A stretch of DNA of 64,000 nt from Ricordea florida (lineage: Eukaryota > Cnidaria > Anthozoa > Corallimorpharia > Ricordeidae), in assembly GCA_949710005.1 (NCBI GenBank), contig OX453275.1, positions 30,323,218-30,387,217 on the forward strand, given 5' to 3'. This document shows positions 36,001 to 47,062 of the stretch, in pieces (positions within the stretch are counted from its first letter, which is position 1; every line of letters begins with the position of its first letter). A program made the translations under genes and the position numbers. The notes beneath the pieces were generated by a model, which worked only from the letters and a program-made list of their open reading frames with translations, searched no databases and had not been told where the DNA came from.

Positions 36001-38858
36001 CTGTAAGTTATGGATCCTCATAAACCCGAGCGGAAAAACTCGGTCTGTAACTTACAGTACGGACCTCGAACTCGGTTAGTAAGAGGTATTTATTTAATTC
36101 TAATGTTAGGATAGTCATGTATTTTGACCAATCCTAGCGTCCGTCAGTAAATCTTCAACGAAAGAATTGTAGTGGTCTTACCAGACATGTTGATAGTCAC
36201 ATAACCAGAAGTAAAGCATTATTGCTCCAAAAATGACAAGTTTTGTCAAAAATTCTTCAAAACTCGGTTGGTCTGGAGCCCTCTCCAGAAGCTTGTCGAA
36301 TATTCCCCATGTTTCCTTGCTTTCCTCGGTCATGTCTCCTCGTCCAAATCTTGAGACGGAAGCTAACAATGCAGTAAAAGTAAAAGCGGGATGTAGATAA
36401 CTTTATACTTTCAGATGTAACACGAACGAAACTACAACTGATCAAAAGGGTCGACAAGAGAGTAAATAAAGTGTCAACTATCAACTCGTTTGTCAAATCA
36501 TTTTTGTACACGTGTGTCAATTTCCCACCAACCCAGCACCAGTTTCTTTAACGCGACTGAGCAAAGAAATATCAGCTGATCCAGGAGCTCCTAGTTTATC
36601 ACAAGATCAGGAACCTTATATAACTTGCTCAATTGACCAATCAGAGGAAAGACTAGCAAGCCATATATCTTCGGTTTCTGATTAGCAGACACAATACAAT
36701 TGGCAGTAAACAGATTGTGTAATAATTTAAAAATATCTCAACTGGTCACACTAGAGGCAAATGCACATCAATGTGTGTGTAATTTACAGTTCGCTTGCGT
36801 CGTTATTTAGGCGCCATCTTGGATTCTTGAGGGGGCTGGGTTTAGGGTCTGAAGAGAAGTGGAAGAGAGGCTGTCATTTTTCATTTGCTCAGACCTAGGT
36901 CTCCTCTATGCCTCGACAGCGGCTTTAACAATGGTTTTGACTTGAATCACGTGCTCTCAGTTAAATTAAGTTGGTGGAAGATCGAAAAGACGAGGTATCT
37001 TTGTGCTGAATCACAACAGATGAAAGTCATTACCAAATAGATTGGGCCATCGAGAAGCAATCTGTGGGTAAATGTTTGCTGGTTCTACTTACGTTGTTTG
37101 GAGACTGGGTACAAGGATATCAGCACATTTTCCTTCTCTAGAAATGAAAATCGAAAGAACACCGCAGTTGAACGCACTGTAACAACATGACGCCCGTGTG
37201 TTGAAAATTTCCAAATATGTAGGGAAAAATTCAGTGTGAACTTGAAAGCGGTTCACTTAATTGATACCTGAAAAACGAAAGACGGGAGACCAGGGAAGGG
37301 ATGGAAAGAAAGCAGTTGAGGGATAGTGTGCCCGGGTAAAAGGAGACGGGTTGTGGAAGGCCGGATTTACGGGCGTGTGGAAGTAAAGGCACCAAAGAAT
37401 GTAGCTAGCGTTCAATTTGATTGGCGTTTAATTAAACATCTAAGATAGTTTGAAGTTACCCTGGTTTCTATGAATTAATCTAACTTGAAGTATAAGAGCA
37501 TAAAGCGTTATATTTTTAGGCAGTTGTTGACGTTACCTCACTCATTCTTCATTAGTTACCTGTTTGGGTCTCCTCGTCATCTTTTTGGGCTTTCCATTTG
37601 TCACGCCACTTCATAAGGTAACGCATGCTTTTGAGGCCTAGCCACAGGAAGATGACAGAGAGCCAGAAACAGAACAGCGCTTTCTGATGAAGTGTAACTG
37701 GCCTTGTTGGCTCAAGCCTGAATTGTTAAAAACTTACAGTTAGAGTATAAATCCGTGGCATTTTTCGTTAACCGATCTCGTTCCTGTTCCTAATTGTTGG
37801 GCCTTTACCCCAGCACAGTAACAGACGATGCTAGTTTTAACCTCTGTTTCGCGCCAAGAAAAGCAAAAGCATATCTTTTTCACCTACAAATCAATTGTAA
37901 CATCATAATTAGGGAAAGAAAGTTTTACTCTCAACTTTTAAAAATGGTTGATGATAGCTCCGAATGATACACAGTTTTCCAGATAGTTTTATCAAGATTT
38001 ATAGAGTTTCTCTTGAGGAGTCATGCTTTCCTGTCTAGTAGAAAGTTTCGCGAGAAACGCAAGTTATGAAGAAAGCCTTATTTGCCACTGTGCTGGGAAC
38101 TCCACGCAACACACAGCAACACTCGTGGTAACTTTTGGGCTTTTAGTTGTAAAAATAGGTTCATTTGGCATTTTGCAGGGGACACCACCCAACACATGCA
38201 TAGAAACGCCCCCAGTGATGGGCTCCTTGTGGCACCGAAAGCGTTTATCTCCGGGTGGCCCACACGACAGGAGCTTATCCCGGTTTCTGTAGAATGAAGC
38301 ATCTAGCAGTAATGTCATACTCCCCCCCTGGATGGGATGCTAGTCAATCGCAGGGTTACCCTCTGTGCACATTATATCGTGATGCTCATTTATACACCTG
38401 GATGGAGAATGGCAATTTGCTACACAATTTCTTGTCAAAGGAAGTAGCATTGTGTTATCTTTTAGGCTTAAACCTCGGACCAGATCTCAACTCCAACACG
38501 CCATCACACAATCTCGTTTCCGGAGCCCACGCCCCCCTTGACCAGCGGTCGTCAAGCGAACGCGGCCTTTTCGAAAGAGATTGCTAATCACCAAACTACC
38601 ATGCCTCCATCATCTCATCGCGCATGTGCGAACAATTGGCAAGTACTAGTCGATCAGGTAGAGTGGAAGATAGGGATTTTTTGGACAAACTATGAATCAA
38701 ACTGCTTTAGTTTTCGACAACCAGAAACGTTGTTTTCATTTTCCTTTTTTAAATAAAGCAACACCGACATACCTGCCAAGCGTCTGAATGGAGTTTAAAT
38801 AAATATTACGCTCCTCATATTCAATGGCGGGAGGATCCTTGTAAATACCACCACCCAT
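27081..38858 (-). CDS. CASD1: CASD1-like multi-pass acyltransferase lacking the SGNH domain (540 aa)
   Basis: Coding exons in transcript order: 38773-38858, 37560-37717, 36182-36362, 34750-34897, 32078-32171, 30287-30486, 29524-29675 and 27081-27684. All have GT-AG ends, the phases chain without error and the total is 541 codons. Family hallmarks are seen in order: RDQTEEWKGWMQ, YHYFDAQEVFN, AAYVWMTGFG, RLNFLVV, HPYTSW and GKITLETYLSQIHIY, with about 10-12 hydrophobic helices. CASD1 O-acetylates sialic acid in the Golgi using acetyl-CoA. In the family an N-terminal lumenal SGNH esterase-like domain of about 300 residues holds the Ser/Asp/His triad. Here the frame has a stop (TAG) 12 nt before the Met at 38858, so only the membrane part is encoded. 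Either this is a truncated paralog or undetected upstream exons exist. Confidence 0.88.
27756..28005. mobile_element. Inverted-repeat element, family F
   Basis: The ends GGCCGGTTGTTCGAA and TTCGAACAACCCGGCC are inverted. The body shares the stretch around AATTGTATTCAAAAAGAATT and CATTCAGTATAATTC with the copy at about 7850-8072, which lies in reverse orientation. It sits in the last CASD1 intron. Confidence 0.8.
28117..28284. repeat. Element of TTTACGGCTAACGG units inside GGTCTCAATGGGGT ends
   Basis: Four to five copies of a TTTACGGCTAACGGTTA-like unit, bounded by GGTCTCAATGGGGT on the left and its complement ACCCCATTGAGACC on the right. It lies in the last CASD1 intron. Confidence 0.88.
29340..29501. 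repeat. Long hairpin
   Basis: AATCGAATGTGGTTTAGCG pairs with CGCTAAATCACATTCGATT. Inside, CATCACAGTGGTCAAAAT pairs with ATTTTGACCACTGTGATG around a second stem GGACTCACGAGGC...GTGAGTCC. The element ends about 25 bp from the donor of exon 29524-29675. Confidence 0.85.
30985..31075 (+). repeat. tRNA-derived fragment with B-box GGTTCGATTCC
   Basis: The B-box-like GGGTTCGATTCCC lies at about 31046-31058. Read on the minus strand it gives the spurious peptide NGNRTHDL, commonly produced by translated tRNA-derived repeats. No full cloverleaf can be drawn, so it is a relic. Confidence 0.5.
31118..31665. repeat. Large inverted repeat (about 550 bp)
   Basis: The left arm GAGCCCATTACCAGGAGCGTGATT and the interior GCACAGTCGCAAAAGTGT are mirrored by ACACTTTTGTGACTGTGC and AATCACGCTCCTGGTAATGGGCTC (shown here in matched pieces). 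It lies in the CASD1 intron between exons 32078-32171 and 30287-30486. Confidence 0.8.
32174..32282. repeat. Two tandem copies of a 54-56 bp unit next to a CASD1 acceptor
   Basis: ACAGACAAGATCATCGAGTT followed by CAATAGTAAAGGCTTACAATACCA occurs twice in direct repeat. The first copy provides the pyrimidine tract of the acceptor at 32172-32173 on the minus strand. Confidence 0.85.
32822..32955. repeat. Dispersed repeat, two-member family with 55475-55595
   Basis: Shared order of motifs in both copies: GAGTCCCCAACTAC, AAATTATTCAAT, CACAGGGGA/TACAGGGGA, GTATATACATGA and ATCTCTGCC. It lies in the CASD1 intron upstream of exon 32078-32171. Confidence 0.75.
34075..34749. repeat. Degenerate minisatellite related to the end of CASD1 exon 34750-34897
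   Basis: Units containing CTGCATCCAGCC or CTGCATACAGC occur at about 34079, 34168, 34261, 34594 and 34721, and then at the true exon end (34750-34763, encoding Gly-Trp-Met-Gln plus the donor). A separate run of GTCCCGGAAAAAT-type units lies at 34340-34510. Confidence 0.75.
35872..36095. repeat. Palindromic element, family B, copy 1
   Basis: It contains CGGGCCGTACTTCACTGTACGGCCCG as a near-perfect hairpin core, plus TCTTACAAACCTCGTTTTC and GTACTGTAAGTTA...TAACTTACAGTAC. Other copies: 48982-49237, 52676-52973 and 57112-57355. Confidence 0.88.
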
Positions 38859-41513
38859 ATTGACAGGTGTCTATCACCTGGCCACTGTATTGACAGCTGT
38901 TTATTGTCTAGTCAGCTGATTCAAAGGACTCCTGGAGGGAAGGTAAAGAAGAACATTTAGAAAAAAAATCTGTGCTCAACATGAAGGATACATTACAACT
39001 TTTGAAATGTGTGCAATGCAGCTTTTTTGGTTGGAAACTGAGTCGCATATGTAACGCCCTCCATTGAAGACTTTCTTTGGTCTTCGCGACAAATTAAGCC
39101 CAAATTGGGTCTTAATACAAATGCAAATTCTACAAAAAAATGTATATTGATGTCCTATGTGGGCCACGCCGCCACGATAAAACCGATTCTTTTGTTAAAA
39201 AGTTAACTATTATATAATAGTAGCTTCAAATGGGAAGTTATCTTTTATTCTATGAATTGTTTTCTATAAAGGTTCTGAGATTTTCAAGTTCTATTTAAAA
39301 AGATTTTAAATATTCTCTAAAGAAAATCGCAATTTTAAATTTTGAGCTTTCACATCTTACCGTAAATCGTGTAAAAATCATTCAAAATGCGGTCCTAAAC
39401 ACAAACTCCCCTGTCGCGATTCTTTGTGCTTATTTGATTTGAGTAACCCGTGGCCCGTGGGATCATAGCGGGGGGGCTGTCAGGTTATGTCAGGTTATCC
39501 GGGTCATTTTGGCGGGAATCAAACACGGCTACCAGTCTCGATTTCAAGGCCAACCATAATGTTCACCGACACGAAATATGGTTACCAAAAAAAAAAATTT
39601 ACACATCGATGACTTCTATAATCGAATTTCCCCAAACTAATATATATATAAAAACGGAGCATTCATGAAGAAAATTGTTACTTGTAGATCTTGGGATTAA
39701 AGACCCTTTTTTCTGCAGGTATAAAGTTACATGTATATGGGCTGGTGGCAACATGTTGTAAGATCACTCGTCCGTTTTCATTTATCATAATAAACCGTAA
39801 AGTTTTCAATCAACACTATGAGTTCAGTGTGCCAAGAAAGATTAAACAAAACACTAAAGAAAACAATGTTTCATGCGTAAGAAATCCGGAATGACAAAGT
39901 GAATATATACATATATATCAGTAACTCAAGTATATTAAAACTTACCGTGAAAAGTCAAATGTGGAGAAGTTTTCTAAAGAGATTGTACTCGGGATCTCCA
40001 AACTGGCATCTACCGGGATTTGACGGTTGAATCTGTAAAACCCTACTTTTTTGTATGAGTAATTAGTTCAATAGCCCCAACGCTTTTCGCAAATTTGCCA
40101 AAAAGTGTTGACAAACTGATGACTCTAGCGTTGTCACTTTTTCAGGACTGTGTTGTCATTGACGATGGTTGGATGAGGTAACGGGTAAAAACAAAGCCGA
40201 CTGATCGAGAAACAGGAATCAAGTGTTTTGAAATAGTTTATTAGATCAAGTTCTGTCGGTTTGCTACAATGCATATTTTGTGCAAAAATATACATTGGCC
40301 GCAAAGCAGGCTATTTACGTCATGTGAACATTTATGGTATGGGGGAGAGGAATCGAAAGTTGGAAGAAATGCAATACCATTGAAGAAAAAGATATTTACA
40401 CTCAGAGAAAGAGAAAAAAATCAACGTACAACTTTTCCACAAGGGCAGATAACCTGCAGGAAAATTAGATCATGTCTGGTTAATTCAGTGTTGTCGATGT
40501 CTTGTTCACCGATATTCTTTACCCGGCACACAGATCTCTCTACGTCTTTTATTGCACTAACGGCGGCCCACGCTCCCAACCTGACAGGTTTTCTAGGGGG
40601 AAATACAACGGTTCTGCTTGTAAGATGAGGAAAACTACATCTCGACTTACTTTCTTCCTGTATGGTATTTTATGTTGTCCGCCCGATTCTCGGGCCATTT
40701 GACAACACCGGTTTTCGGCATGTTGGTGTTATTTTGGTAACCGACTGACACAGGGGTAAAAATAATACATATATTTTTTTCGGTTTAGAACAAAACCGTT
40801 ACATTTCACATACAAAACCTTTTCAAATCATGAACTCGAGCCACCTATGTAGCACGCAGTCTATGATGTCCATGTTTTTCATTCCTGTGAAATTTTATGA
40901 GCAAGCAGACACCTGCATTACTAAACAGGATAGATGGTTAGATTTCCTTGTTATACTGTGATTAACTATTTTACATTTAGCAATAAGTAATCAATCCAGG
41001 TCCAGCGATTATTTAAAGGTTTGTGCGTTCACTATTTGTTCAACCCGTTGTGCCTCTCTGTTTCCTTCAATGTCTTCTACATTAGAAAAAGCTTTCAAAG
41101 AAGACTTCTTTAGGAAACGTCCTCAGTCTCTGAAGTGGCATAAGGCTAAGTTGCCAAACATATTTTCAGGATCTTAACTTTATAAGAGCAAAGAGTTTCT
41201 GTCTTTGTCCCTTACCTTCTTCATTAATTTCTAATAAATAACTCTGAATTAGCTTTTAAATCCTTTGTTGATACGAATAGACCTACAAGCTGAATAGTTC
41301 TCTCCAGGGAACTACTTAACGAAGTGGAAGACTACACTTGTTGGTGTTTATGTAATCTTAACCTAAAAGAGACAAACCAGTGGAGCCAAGCAATGCAAGA
41401 GCCAAGCAATGCAAGAGCCAAGCAGGAGCTGCAACAACACAGACTGGAGTTTATCTGAAACAGCAGTATATATTTGCTGTAAAGACAGTCTGTAAACTGA
41501 ATGAATAGACGAT
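38859..41513. other. Intergenic region between the CASD1-like gene and NOL12
   Basis: Apart from the orphan exon at 39946-40032, I see no supportable gene and no sequence resembling a CASD1 SGNH domain. The DNA is AT-rich with low-complexity stretches. Confidence 0.55.
39946..40032 (-). other. Orphan exon-like sequence (87 nt) with strong splice sites
   Basis: On the minus strand a TTTTACAG acceptor and a CACG then GTAAGT donor enclose 87 nt, open in only one frame (entry phase 2, exit phase 2) and encoding 28 residues that begin FNRQIPVDASLEIP. It lies upstream of the CASD1-like gene but its phase does not join the 38858 exon. I do not recognise the peptide. It could be part of an unseen gene, an alternative CASD1 5' exon, or chance. 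Confidence 0.4.
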
Positions 41514-44500
41514 TCAGCTCTTCTTGAAGTGCTTTGATTTGCCATGGTGTTGAATGTTCTTTTGTTTCCTACTTTTTCCAGCTTTTCCATCTTGACCTGT
41601 TGTTCTCTTCCTCTTGAACGTTTTATGAAACTTGTGCTTCTTGGAAGGCATTCTGTATATAGTTTTTAACAGAGTTTTGTTATCAGTAACCTTGGTAAAA
41701 TAAATTTTTCTCCAATACTAGTACTAAACATTTAAGATTTCTTACCATTTTACACTAAGGGTCTGAGTTGTAATTCGTTTGTGAAAGGGAAAGGGAAAGG
41801 GAAAAGGGAAAGGAAACATAGTTCACTGCTAAGACTTAGAAATAGGCAGAATTGTAAATGACTGTACAATAAAAAAAAAAGGCAAGGGAAATGCTTCTGA
41901 GTTCAACAAAGAGGGAATTCATCAAGATAACAGTGATCCAAACAGCAAGGTTTGTTTATAATTAATGGTACAAAACCCTAAGCGACTGTATAGACAGGGA
42001 CACCCTGGGCTTACTTGTCAGTTTTAGTCTTTTGATGTGGACCTTGAGATGGTAAACCAGCGGGCACTACTGGACACACTGTTTCTGGCAAACCCTGTAA
42101 ATAAAGCTCATGAGGTTGTTGTAACAAGACCATGAAAATAAAAAAGCCACCTATAATGGAAACAACATAGCTCTATATTATACTTCTTTGTGGTTTATTA
42201 TCTGATTTATTTTCTGGACTTAATTTTTTCAGTAGCCACTGTCTGACCTCATTGAGGCATATAATTCATGAAAGGCCACCATATAGTCACCAAATATAGT
42301 GTTTACAGGGGTATACAAGGGTTTACAAAGGTATATCCTTGTAAACCCTTGTATACCCCTGTAAACTGACTATATGGTGGCCTACCATGAATTATATGCC
42401 TCCATTGAAGTCAGAAATCAATAGCACTACCTTGCACACATTCCTTTGGTATGACCTGGGTTTGGATTTGTGGTCTGAGGTCACATGAATTGTGGCACAT
42501 GAATCCTTGTCCAGAGTGGATTCATCAGTTTCTTTCATGTGCCATGATCCAAGTGATCTCAGATCACAAATCCAAGCCTGGATCATGCAAAATGAATGCA
42601 TCCTAAAATAATGTTTGTGTCACAAAATCAAAGGGATGTGACCAGTTTTAAAGCAGTAGCATGATACAAACAAAGAAATCAAACAAACAACTCCTGTTCA
42701 GTAACAAAATTTACCACACTGTACAGCTACTCTTCCCCTATTGGCTCGTGACTCAAGAAAGCTTAGGGGACATTGCTGTCAATTGGCTGGCCCTCACACT
42801 GACTGGCACACCTCATTAATAACTGGCAATCCCTTTTATCATAATATTCAGTATGCAATGAATGAATGCAATTCCAAGAAGTATCATGTTCCAATAAAAA
42901 ATTAGAAAACTCTTTGCAAAGACCGATCTTGTCCTACTCACTCTATTTGGTCCAATACAAGGGAACTTGTCACTGTTAAGATTAACATCATTTATCGTGG
43001 TAACAGTAACAACATGTTCTGGATAATCATATGTTTCATTGACAGACTGTTCAACATCTTCTTTATCACTTTCACTATCTGATTCTAGTGCCTCTGGAAA
43101 AAACAAATGAGGAAAGTAAATGATTAACATACTTTCAGTTTATTTTGATTAAGTCCCTAAGAGTCCAAATCTCAGATGGTGCCATCCAAGATTTTTAACT
43201 AAAATTTTGCATAAAAGGGTGCAGATTATACATGGAATTTTATTATAACTACAAAATGGTCTCCATATAACAAAGAAAACCAAATGATGTTTACTACATT
43301 GTATGAAGATAACATTATTTACAGTGGCTGCAAAAGTGTTGCTTTATTGCTAGGTTTTTAACCCTTTCACTTCCACGAGTAACTTTATAAATTTTACTCT
43401 GTCTAATGCTAGATGATTTTACCCGTCAAATGGAGACCCCTTGGGAGTGAAAAGGTTAAAGCATGGAAAGAAAGTAAGTCAAAATGTACAAGTAACCTGA
43501 CTGCTCCATGCATTCATTTAGCAAAAGTTGACTTTGGACTTTGAAATTGAGGAAAAATCATTAACACCCCTCCCCTGGGTATGCTATAACCTTACTAGGG
43601 TAGGGAAAGTGAATAGTACCCAGGGAGGTTTAGCCTAAAACAACTTGTACTTAACTTCAAACAAACGTGTATATCAAACGGATTGATAAGGTAAGTTATA
43701 CTGGTCACCACAAGATGACAGAGAAGCTGATGTTTTTATTGATAGCACCTCATTAGAGATAATGGATTGGTGAAAATAGCTGTGCTTTTTCCTTACCCAA
43801 TTCTTTCCTTTGCTTTTCTATTTGATCTAACATAGCCTTCTTTTTCTAGGAAAGGATACAGTATATACCATTAGTGTAAATAAGATCTACATAAGATCTA
43901 TATAATATAAAAATATTAATGCTATTAAAATTGTACACCGAAATATAATGGTAAGCTTGAATCTCTTCTTAAGATTTGTCTCTACTGGTACTTTTACACT
44001 TTGAAATTCACAAACTTATATCAAATTACACGATATGCAGAGCTTGTGACAGTAAAAGCCAGCTTAGTTAGCTCTTTAAGTCAAAATGATGATCAACATC
44101 CACTTTCTCCCACTGAAATCAATACATAATAATAAACACTACATATGAGAATATAAAATATTATAAGGGATTAGTAATAATATACCAACTCAGCAACCTT
44201 GATATTTTGAGCAATCTGATTGGTTATCCACCTCTGGATATTTAATATTTATTCTCAGAAATTGAGGAAAACAGTGGTAGAATATTTACCAAGCTGCAAA
44301 GCAACAAGGTAAATATTCCTAAAGCCACTATTCACTGAGATTGAAGAGAATAACTGTTTTAGTATATACAGCAAAGCAACCTCATATCCTGAGGTGGAAA
44401 GCCAATCTGATTGCTCAAAATGCCAAGGCTGCTGAGTTGGTATATACTAATCAACACTATTCAACTCCTAGGAAGTAAATATGGCTGGGGCTTCTGGATA

Positions 44501-45588
44501 ATCCTTGTACCAGAGAGTTTTTGTTTGGAGAAAAACAAAATGGCATCCAAGCTACCAAGCTATGTGGCAGCCGTTGATTCCTGCATTATAGCTTTTTTGA
44601 AGAGGCTTTACTAGGGAAATTAAGCAAAACACTACCACAATTAAACATTAACCAGGGCTAAACTACAGAATACGGGGCCACTTATTTACATACCACTGAA
44701 TAACAATTGTGTCCATTGTTATCTGCTTTGTTCTACAAAAGCCTCCGACACCTGTAAACGAGGTGGGCCAACGTGGCCCTGTATTCTGTAGTTGCTCCTT
44801 AACCAGGACAGGGCAGGACCAAACAATAGCACAAATGAATGACACAATTAAACTGCATGCACAAAATAAAGTGTGGTAAGTCTCTTTGTTGTATGAATTA
44901 TGCTTCAACAATTAAATTTTTCACTGGTTGTGTTACCCTCTATGTCATCGTCGGCTCCCTAATGAGGTTGCTTCATTGGTATATACTAGAACAATTTTTC
45001 TCCTCAGCCTCGGTGAATAGTGGCTTTTGGAATATTCTGAGACTATTTACCTCGATTTCTGATAATACACAAGTTTGTAATTGTATAAATAATCACCAGT
45101 AATAACCTGGGTTGAAATTCCGAAAAACTTCTTCTAACTGGTCCTATATTGAACCGTATGATAACTGCTAAGGAGAATTTGAATCTCCATATTAGCGCTT
45201 AAAGGCTTGATGAAGCTTTCCAAGCTAACCTCCATTTTCAGCTCTTTCCTTTTGTCCTTCTCTCTCTTTAAAGAATCCTCTTTTGCTTTCTTCCTCCGTT
45301 CATTTTTACGCTTTCTAAAACCAAGAAGGTACTCCCTTGAAAGATAATGAAAGATAGAACGAGTATTACAGGGTTTAGCGCGATCTTTCCTAAAATACAA
45401 TATTCAGAACACAACAATCGTGAGTGTTACTGCACTCGATTCAAAAACCTATTCCGGAAATAAACTGCAGTTGAAGGGAAAGGTTCAAGAAAAGTGCACA
45501 TAAGTGAAAAATCTACATACCTTCGGGAGTTTTCGTCAAAAACAATAACTTTCTTTTCTTTCCTCAAAGACTTCGTCTTAGCCGCCAT
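41514..45588 (-). CDS. NOL12: NOL12 nucleolar protein 12 (197 aa)
   Basis: Coding exons in transcript order: 45521-45588, 45230-45335, 43797-43845, 42942-43093, 42015-42094 and 41514-41652, with phases chaining exactly. The start MAAKTKSLRKEKK is followed by FDENSRREYLLGFRKRK, the family signature, then a highly charged helix, the conserved HVVTVTTINDVNL stretch, and a Lys/Arg-rich tail (KHKFHKTFKRKR) suited to nucleolar targeting. NOL12 (yeast Rrp17, Drosophila Viriato) acts in large-subunit rRNA processing. Length agrees with human NOL12 (about 213). The exon 2 acceptor was set at 45335 because it gives RREYLLGF directly; a frame extending further 5' to 45400 is intronic. The donor after exon 2 (GTTAGC) is weaker than the rest. 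Confidence 0.92.
42253..42406. repeat. Near-perfect long hairpin in a NOL12 intron
   Basis: Matched pieces left to right and back: GAGGCATATAATTCATG / CATGAATTATATGCCTC, GGCCACCATATAGTCA / TGACTATATGGTGGCC, and GTTTACAGGGGTATACAAGG / CCTTGTATACCCCTGTAAAC. Only short interruptions break about 60 bp of pairing per arm. Confidence 0.93.
42436..42602. repeat. Second hairpin directly beside the first
   Basis: TTTGGATTTGTG...CTGAGGTCAC pairs with GTGATCTCAG...CACAAATCCAA. Inside, TGGCACATGAATCC pairs with GGATTCAT...CATGTGCCA. Same NOL12 intron. Confidence 0.85.
43358..43458. repeat. Hairpin element, family A, copy 2
   Basis: Same architecture as 20647-20748, with scattered substitutions; in the NOL12 intron between exons 43797-43845 and 42942-43093. 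Confidence 0.88.
44181..44446. mobile_element. Inverted-repeat element, family E
   Basis: TATACCAACTCAGCAACCTT and CCAAGGCTGCTGAGTTGGTATA form the ends, and AGCAATCTGATTGG / CCAATCTGATTGCT continues the stem. Related fragments lie at about 7570-7740, 8970-9060 and 44980-45100. It lies in a NOL12 intron. Confidence 0.85.
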
Positions 45589-46039
45589 GTTGAAAATACT
45601 CGCTGGCTGTTTCGCAGTTTCGCAGGCGCAGCCTCATCACTAGGCACTAGGCCACCACCTCGGCCTCTTGGACAAGGTGTCGGATGATAGTGGGAAAGGT
45701 TCTACTCGATTTCACTGAGGGTTTATAATGAAGGCTGGGTAAAAGAGACTGTATTTTTTTTATTTTTGTACGGACGTAGTCAATGTAATCTAAAACGGAA
45801 ATTTATCATGCCTGGTTCCGCAAGCGGACAAAATGAGGCGAATCCTGAGCTCTGATTCCAAGCGTGTAAGATGGGCCTTTCTATTGGGCATTTCTTGCCC
45901 GCTGAGAATTTCGCGCTTTGTCCAGCAAAATGACTAAAATAAATGGCCGTTTAAATAAAAGAATCCTCCGTTGAACAAACTAGTTCAGTCAAGATGGCTG
46001 GATATCAATTGGCCTCGTTCTTTCTTGCCTCTTTTCATG

Positions 46040-46443
46040 AGGCCCCATTAGGGGGATCTGAATATCCCGTATTCCATTAATTCCTGTAGTTTGTATCCCT
46101 ATAATTCAAGTTAATACTGATGACGTCACTGCATGTGATAAGTCCGATTACCAAGTAATGTAAGACACATTTTCCGGTGCGGTTTCATACTTTAAAATAG
46201 AAATCGAATGCAAATAGGGTTTGAAGGATGATTAGTTTACAATGTTTTTTCTTAGGAAAATTTGCATTTTCAAGTACTTTTTTTTACTTTTCGCGTCTTT
46301 CATATTGATCAATTAACCTGTTTCATTCTGTCAAAAAAGAAAACTTTGGCATACGATACCTCACTATCTCCTTTCTAAATATCCCGTATCCCTATAATTT
46401 TCCCCCGAAATATCCCGTATCCCTAAAACCCCTAATGGGGCCT
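46040..46443. mobile_element. Inverted-repeat element in the NOL12 divergent spacer
   Basis: The ends AGGCCCCATTAGGGG and CCCCTAATGGGGCCT match as complements. Repeated ATATCCCGTATCCCTATAA motifs occur near both ends. TTTCAT flanks both sides, a possible target duplication. Confidence 0.8.
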
Positions 46444-46477
46444 CTTTCATGTAAAGCAAAGGAAGAACCATTGCAAT

Positions 46478-46677
46478 GAGGGTCTCCCAGGGGTTTTGGG
46501 GAACAAGGGAACATTGGCAAAATATCGAAGGGAACAAGGGAACATTAGCCAATTTTTGGGAACAGGGGAACAATATTCGAAAAATTACAGTACGAAAACA
46601 TTTACGAAAATGTGTGGGAACATAGGGCAATTTTGGAAGGGAACAAGGGAACAAGGACCCCCCCTGGAAGACCCTCT
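46478..46677. mobile_element. Second inverted-repeat element in the same spacer
   Basis: Ends GAGGGTCTCCCAGGGG and CCCCCTGGAAGACCCTC, with repeated GGGAACAAGGGAACA units inside. It starts only about 35 bp after the element ending at 46443. Confidence 0.8.
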
Positions 46678-47062
46678 GTAATGTAAAATGGGATGTTAGT
46701 GATAGTGCTGTGTTTGGAACATATCGTTATATTTTGTCTTTTGCTTCTACGTATTGTAATTTAGTGGTGTAGATAGGAAATAAGGTATGTAATTGTGTGT
46801 TTTCATGGGCTCCTGGTGTTTTGTAATTAAATAAATAAAAATTAAAATTAAAAAGAAAAAAAAAGAACCCAGCCAATATGGCCTCATTTTGACTGAAGAA
46901 GCTTGGTTGATAACGGATATGTACTTGGTTTCATCAATTTAATTGACAAACAGAAAATAATGAATAAATAAAACAATATGCTACTTGGCTCTCCTTCAAT
47001 TCCGGCATTCCATTTCATTGTTCCTAATACGTACAAAAAAGCGCGCGAAGCACAAATCCAAA

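Larger units (their letters stand above)
45589..47062. other. Divergent promoter region NOL12 / unknown gene
   Basis: About 1.47 kb between two start codons, each in a CpG-containing ATGGCGG context. Two mobile elements take up about 600 bp, so the ancestral spacing was probably under 0.9 kb. No TATA box stands out. Confidence 0.55.

Noticed and set aside
38023-38587. Overlapping open frames in the first CASD1 intron
   Set aside because: Frames occur on both strands over the same moderately GC-rich stretch, with no splice-consistent model and no family features.
45336-45400. 5' extension of NOL12 exon 2
   Set aside because: Open in frame, but it would insert about 20 residues into the conserved RREYLLGF junction; the acceptor at 45336-45337 gives the family sequence directly.
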